DNA from: JAMHWF01 sp048500255
GTDB taxonomy: Bacteria; Pseudomonadota; Gammaproteobacteria; Burkholderiales; Burkholderiaceae_C
Reading direction: 5' to 3'
NCBI GenBank assembly: GCA_048500255.1
Contig: JASNYH010000008.1
Coordinates: 98,440-162,439, forward strand
Length of the DNA: 64,000 bases
This document shows positions 60,401 to 64,000 of the stretch, piece after piece (positions within the stretch are counted from its first letter, which is position 1; each line of letters opens with the position of its first letter). The notes under the pieces were generated by a model, which saw only the letters and a list, made by a program, of their open reading frames with translations, searched no databases and was not told the DNA's origin. Made by a program: the position numbers and the translations under genes.

Positions 60401-60906
60401 AGCAGGCGAACCCGATCGGCATCGCCGACGTCGTGCCGAGCGCTGCGCCGCGCCAGTCGAACTGCTACTACTCCAGCTCCGACGCGGCGTTTCGCGACCG
60501 CGCCCAGGCGAGCGCCGAGTACGGCCGCGTGGCCGCCGCCACGGTGGCGTTCGAGGGCGGCTGGCGCATCTATTCGAGCGGCGCCGGCATCGCGCTCGGC
60601 CTCGTCGTGCGGCGCCTGCTCGGCCTCGACTGCGAGTCCGACGCGCTGCGTCTCGACCCCGTGCTGCCGGCCGCGCTCGACCGCCTGCGCATCGAGACGA
60701 CGCTGTGGCGGCAGCCGGTCGTCGTCGAGTACCGCGTGCGCGGCGCCGGCTGCGGCGTCACCGGCGTCGAGGCCGGCGGCTCGCCGATCGCCTGCACGCA
60801 CGACGCCAATCCGCACCGTGTCGGCGCTGCGCGACTGCCGCGCAGCGAACTGCTGGCGCGCCTGGCTGCGGGCGGCGGCGTGCTGCGCGTGAACGTGGGG
60901 CGCTGA
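57463..60906 (+). CDS. GH94-family glycoside phosphorylase, large (1,2-beta-oligoglucan phosphorylase-like)
   Basis: A 1147-residue protein in the family of cellobiose phosphorylase and cyclic beta-glucan synthase C-domains. The (alpha/alpha)6 barrel is in the second half: GLEQYSGGGWGTRDVCQGPVELL, DWPQWFMFFERERAI, SHGDIVFWPLLALAQYLLASGD and the catalytic-Asp motif GHGDWNDALQPAD, plus a C-terminal ANPIG...RQSNCYYSSSDA stretch. The ~1100-residue length fits 1,2-beta-oligoglucan phosphorylases more than the ~800-residue cellobiose enzymes. It would split beta-glucosides with phosphate to give sugar 1-phosphate. AGGAGG is 11 bases before the ATG. No signal peptide or transporter nearby. Confidence 0.75.
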   Translation: MHTLPLRSRSLRDDAPTTPMPRPSLALPPAPSVSPSGLAVERTRHGALRRMSAGNVDIALFVGNELEGAVGNLWLRLRGEGSAPLVAPLLGPQGVARAGRGEWRRLRIDVALRLADGAPAWFWHVRLRNDGEVPCRVELVHAQDLALAPYAALRLNEYYVSQYLDHTPLAHSEHGSVVATRQNQPAAGRHPWCLIGSLRRGVGWATDALQLHGRDARAGVPPRALAEGLPGERLQHEHALVAIDDAPFELAPGASATLGFFGWFEADHPAATSAADLAVVARALALPEAAPPPFDDDDAAAAPPEPPSLFASAPLLPALDVDDAALDTWTGTAERRHVERDAGGRPLAWFHGADRHVVLRAKEHAVLRPHGQLLRSGRHLTPDETALTSTVWMAGVFHSMLTQGHVAINRLLSTVHGYLGLFRSHGLRAYAEIDGAWQLLDAPSAFEMAPDAARWLYRHAGGTLEVTSRAHGDEPAVMSLEFAVHDGAPLRLMLSHHVALDGDDGSASGAARWSYDGDAVDVRPPRGSALARRFPRGGFRLAPAAPGSVERVGGDELLHADGRSRGEPLLVVVTAPLRDFGWRIEGRLVDATNSVDLPAVADAPAPTLAPPLRIAAPPQGAPSASPLSRLADFVPWLAHDAFVHYLSPRGLEQYSGGGWGTRDVCQGPVELLLALGRPEPLRDLLLRVMRAQQPSGDWPQWFMFFERERAIRAPDSHGDIVFWPLLALAQYLLASGDAGLLDERAPYHQARPSARSARPTVWQHAQRALALIAQRVIAGTALPAYGHGDWNDALQPADASMRERMCSAWTATLHHHTLVTLARALRAVGRGGEAVPLQAQADAVRSDFQRLLVVDGVLAGYALFDADGGVRHLLHPRDAATGVRYSALAMIHAIGEDLFTPVQAREHLALIERHLVGPDGLRLFDRPLDYRGGVQRHFQRAETATYFGREIGLMYMHAHLRWAQALAHVGDAAGLLRALQQANPIGIADVVPSAAPRQSNCYYSSSDAAFRDRAQASAEYGRVAAATVAFEGGWRIYSSGAGIALGLVVRRLLGLDCESDALRLDPVLPAALDRLRIETTLWRQPVVVEYRVRGAGCGVTGVEAGGSPIACTHDANPHRVGAARLPRSELLARLAAGGGVLRVNVGR

Positions 60907-61019
60907 GGAACCGCCACCGCACGGCGAGCAGCGTGCGCGGGGCGGGCGTCGCCCCGGCGACGCCGCGGTCGGCCGGCCTCGGCTACGCTGCGCGCACGCC
61001 TACCTGGATGCAAGCGCGC

Positions 61020-61582
61020 ATGAACGCCACTTCGCCGCCCGTCGCTGCCGACCCCGCGGAAACGCTCGCCGCCTGGCGCGCACGCGATGCGCAGTTGCGT
61101 TCACGCCTGGGCGCCGCCGGCGTCGCCACGCCGGCGCAGCTCGCGGGGCGCAGCGGCCTCGAGCTGTTCGAGGCCATGTTCGCGGGCGAGGTGCCGTATC
61201 CGCCGATCTCGCAGACGCTGGACTTCCTGCTCGTCGAGGCGACACTCGGGCGCGCCGTGTTCCAGGGGACGCCGCTGTTCGCGCACTACAACCCGCTCGG
61301 CTCGGTACACGGCGGCTGGATCGCCACGCTGCTCGACTCGGCCGTCGGCTGCGCCGTGCACACGACCTTGCCCGCGGGCAAGGCCTACACGACCGTCGAG
61401 CTGAAGGTCAACTACACGCGTGCGCTGACCGAGCGCGTGCCGCTGGTGCGCGCCGTCGGCCAGGTCATCAACGTCGGAGGGCGCATCGGTACGTCCGAGG
61501 GCCGCCTCGTCGGCCCCGATGGCACACTCTACGCCCACGCCACCACGACCTGCCTGATCTTCGATCCGGCCTCGAACGCGAA

Positions 61583-61586
<4 letters not shown>
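61020..61586 (+). CDS. PaaI-family hotdog thioesterase
   Basis: A 188-residue hotdog-fold protein. The core has GTPLFAHYNPLGSVHGGWIATLLDSAVGCAVHTTLPAGKAYTTVELKVNYTRAL, with HGG and the acidic D of the PaaI active site. It may release CoA from aromatic or medium-chain acyl-CoA. The N-terminal ~65 residues are longer than PaaI itself. The start at 61020 has an alternative ATG at 61008. It overlaps gloA by four bases. Confidence 0.83.
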
Positions 61587-61987
<401 letters not shown>

Positions 61988-62032
61988 GCGGCGCTCGCCG
62001 CCGGAGCGTGAAGGCAGGCCGGGCGCGCGGCC

Positions 62033-62662
62033 TCAGGCCGCGGCGCGCAGCGCACTTGCCTCGTGCGCCAGCCGCGTGATGCGCGCCCAGTCGCCCGCCG
62101 CGACGGCGTCGGCGGGCGTCAGCCACGAGCCGCCGCACACCTTGACGTTGGGCAGCGCGAGTAACTCGCGCGCATTGGCCGGCGTGATGCCGCCCGTGGG
62201 GCAGAACACGACATCGGGGAACGGCCCGGCCAGTGCCTTGAGCAGCGCGACGCCGCCCACCGCCGTCGCAGGAAAGAGCTTGAGGAACCGATAGCCGCCC
62301 GCGCCGGCGGCGAGCACTTCGCTCGGCGTCGCCACGCCGGGCAGCAGCGGCAGGCCGATGTCGCGGCAGGCGCCGCCGATCTCGTGCGTGTAGCCCGGGC
62401 TGACGCCGAAGCGGCTGCCGGCGGCGAGCGCGTCGCGCGCGTCGGCCGGAGAGCGCAGCGTGCCGGCGCCGACGATCGCCTCGGGCACGGAGCGCGCGAT
62501 CGCCTCGATGCAACGCAGCGCGACTTCGCTGCGCAGCGTCACTTCGAGCACGCGCACGCCTCCGGCGACGAGCGCCTCGGCCAGCGGAACGGCGTGCTCG
62601 ACGCGCTCGAGCACGATGACGGGGATGACGGGGCCGTGGCCGGCGAGCGAAAGCGTGTCCAT
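62033..62662 (-). CDS. eda: 2-dehydro-3-deoxy-phosphogluconate aldolase
   Basis: A 209-residue class I aldolase that splits KDPG into pyruvate and glyceraldehyde 3-phosphate in the Entner-Doudoroff pathway. The TIM-barrel markers are VIPVIVLERVEHAVPLAEALVAGGVRVLEVTLRS, VGAGTLRSPADA, FGVSPGYT, and the Schiff-base lysine in FLKLFPATAVGG; TGGITPANA follows. It starts 23 bases after edd and ends 45 bases from the convergent gloA. Confidence 0.95.
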   Translation of the reverse strand: MDTLSLAGHGPVIPVIVLERVEHAVPLAEALVAGGVRVLEVTLRSEVALRCIEAIARSVPEAIVGAGTLRSPADARDALAAGSRFGVSPGYTHEIGGACRDIGLPLLPGVATPSEVLAAGAGGYRFLKLFPATAVGGVALLKALAGPFPDVVFCPTGGITPANARELLALPNVKVCGGSWLTPADAVAAGDWARITRLAHEASALRAAA

Positions 62663-62685
62663 GTCGGGATCGAGGTCGCCGCGGT

Positions 62686-64000
62686 TCAGAGCCAAGTGCA
62701 GGCGCCCTGCTCGGCCGGCAGCGCATTGCGCCGCATCGCGGCGAACAGTTCGCGGCCGAGGCCGTGGGCGTGCGTATCGAGATGCGCCGCGGACGGCACC
62801 GCCGGCTCGCGCGCCGCCCACTCGGCGTCGGGCACGAGCGCGTGCAGCACGCCGGCACGCGCGTCGACGCGGATGCGGTCGCCGTCGCGCACGCGCGCCA
62901 GCGGCCCGCCGGCCAGCGCCTCCGGGTCGACGTGGATCGCGGCCGGCACCTTGCCCGATGCGCCGCTCATGCGGCCGTCGGTGACGAGCGCGACGCGATG
63001 GCCCTTGTCCTGCAGCACGGCCAGCGGCGGCGTGAGCTTGTGCAACTCGGGCATGCCGTTGGCGCGCGGCCCCTGGAAGCGCACGACGGCGACGACGTCG
63101 CGCTCGAGCGCACCGGCCTTGAAGGCGGCGAGCAGCGCCTCCTGGCTGTCGAAGACGAGCGCCGGCGCCTCGACGACGTGGCGATCCTCGGGCACGGCCG
63201 ACACCTTGACGACCGCGCGGCCGAGGTTGCCGGCGAGCAGCTTCAGGCCGCCCGTCGGGCCGAACGGATCGCCGGCCGGGCGCAGGATGGCCGCGTTGCC
63301 GCTGACGGGCGGCAGCGGATGCCACTGCAGACGGCCCTGGTCGTCGAGCGCGGGCACGGTGGTGTAGGCCGCGAACCCGTCGCGCGCGACCGTCGCCACG
63401 TCGGTGTGCAGCAGGCCGGCGCCGGCGAGTTCGCGCAGTACGAAGCCGGGGCCGCCGGCGGCCTGGAATTCGTTGACGTCGGCGGCGCCGTTCGGATAGA
63501 CGCGCGCCAGCAGCGGCACGACGGCCGACAGCTCGGAGAAGTCGTTCCAGTCGATCGCGATGCCGGCCGAGCGCGCGACGGCGACCCAGTGGATCAGGTG
63601 ATTCGTCGACCCTCCGGTGGCGAGCAGCGCGACCATCGCATTGACGATGGCGCGCTCGTCGACCAGCCGGCCGATCGGCGTGTGGCGCCGGCCGCGCACG
63701 ATGTCGAGCGCGACGCGCACCGCCTCGCGCGTCAGCGCCTCGCGCAGCGCGGCGTGCGGGTGCACGAAGGCCGTACCGGGCACGTGCAGGCCCATCGCCT
63801 CCATCAGCATCTGGTTGCTGTTGGCCGTGCCGTAGAAGGTGCACGTGCCGGGCCCGTGGTAGGCGGCCGACTCCGCCGCGAACAGCTCGTCGCGGCCGAC
63901 CTGTCCGCGGGCGAACTGTTCGCGCACCTGGGCCTTGGCGCGGTTGTCGAGGCCGCTCGCCATCGGCCCCGCCGGCACGAAGACGCACGGCAGGTGGCCG
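62686..64000 (-). CDS. edd: Phosphogluconate dehydratase (C-terminal three-quarters)
   Basis: The 5' end is beyond the right edge; about 438 codons are present. The enzyme dehydrates 6-phosphogluconate to KDPG using a [4Fe-4S] cluster. Visible: GPMASGLDNRAKAQVREQFARGQVGRDELFAAESAAYHGPGTCTFYGTANSNQMLMEAMGLHVPGTAF (cluster Cys in GTCTFYG), the ILVD/EDD segments ATGGSTNHLIH, FGPTGGLKLLAGNLGRAVVK, and LVTDGRMSGASGKVPAAIHV. The full enzyme is ~600 residues. It forms an operon with eda. Confidence 0.95.
   Translation of the reverse strand, partial: GHLPCVFVPAGPMASGLDNRAKAQVREQFARGQVGRDELFAAESAAYHGPGTCTFYGTANSNQMLMEAMGLHVPGTAFVHPHAALREALTREAVRVALDIVRGRRHTPIGRLVDERAIVNAMVALLATGGSTNHLIHWVAVARSAGIAIDWNDFSELSAVVPLLARVYPNGAADVNEFQAAGGPGFVLRELAGAGLLHTDVATVARDGFAAYTTVPALDDQGRLQWHPLPPVSGNAAILRPAGDPFGPTGGLKLLAGNLGRAVVKVSAVPEDRHVVEAPALVFDSQEALLAAFKAGALERDVVAVVRFQGPRANGMPELHKLTPPLAVLQDKGHRVALVTDGRMSGASGKVPAAIHVDPEALAGGPLARVRDGDRIRVDARAGVLHALVPDAEWAAREPAVPSAAHLDTHAHGLGRELFAAMRRNALPAEQGACTWL

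Noticed and set aside
57310..60816. Minus-strand frame of 1168 codons opposite the GH94 gene
   Set aside because: Composition is Arg/Gln/His/Ala-rich as expected from the complement of a GC-rich gene, without recognisable domains.

Overview
The window is GC-rich (roughly 70%) chromosomal DNA of a betaproteobacterium, most likely from the Burkholderiales. The gene orders yebC-purD-hemF-nadD-rsfS-rlmH-maf-rng, tolB-pal-cpoB and minCDE, and the many four-base ATGA overlaps between genes, support this. I see no rRNA, CRISPR array, intact insertion sequence or complete prophage. All product names come from reading the translated sequences; no database search was possible.

Region 1 (1-4,950, minus strand) is an operon: indolepyruvate-type ferredoxin oxidoreductase (iorA, iorB), then a TRAP transporter (substrate-binding protein, and the start of the small permease cut by the window edge). 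A divergent LysR regulator (4,954-5,910) faces it across a promoter rich in inverted repeats. gshA follows.

Region 2 (7,555-22,886) is the most interesting block. A minus-strand AraC-type regulator is divergent from an envelope operon (DUF1329 protein, DUF1302 outer-membrane protein, RND/MMPL transporter, YCF48-like protein, then an aldehyde dehydrogenase). A second plus-strand operon follows: class III aminotransferase, APC permease, UPF0261 protein, HAD hydrolase, DadA-like amino acid dehydrogenase. The same 38-base element, with two invariant blocks and a variable 10-base core, lies upstream of both operons. This suggests one regulon linking an envelope lipid/hydrophobe system to amine or amino-acid catabolism.

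Region 3 (22,890-34,171) holds a nitroreductase, a hybrid histidine kinase, a FeeM-like N-acyltransferase, two tRNA-Lys genes with a clear terminator, tcdA coupled to a YeeE/YedE transporter, a tolB-pal-cpoB unit without tolQRA, msbA, and a CMD-family protein.

Region 4 (34,132-40,974) is a likely acquired cassette: a molybdopterin oxidoreductase, FdhD, a four-cluster Fe-S protein and a DmsC-like anchor, divergent from a PaaX-family regulator. This matches a PadBCD-type phenylacetyl-CoA:acceptor oxidoreductase. With iorAB in region 1 it would give phenylpyruvate to phenylacetyl-CoA to phenylglyoxylate. Its right edge carries a relic copy of the rng 3' end and a headless ParE toxin gene.

Region 5 (40,975-64,000) is mostly housekeeping: the eight-gene rng-to-yebC operon, a HerA-like ATPase, an M14 peptidase-like lipoprotein, several small envelope proteins, glnS, minCDE, a large GH94 phosphorylase, a thioesterase, gloA and the Entner-Doudoroff genes eda and edd (edd is cut by the window end).
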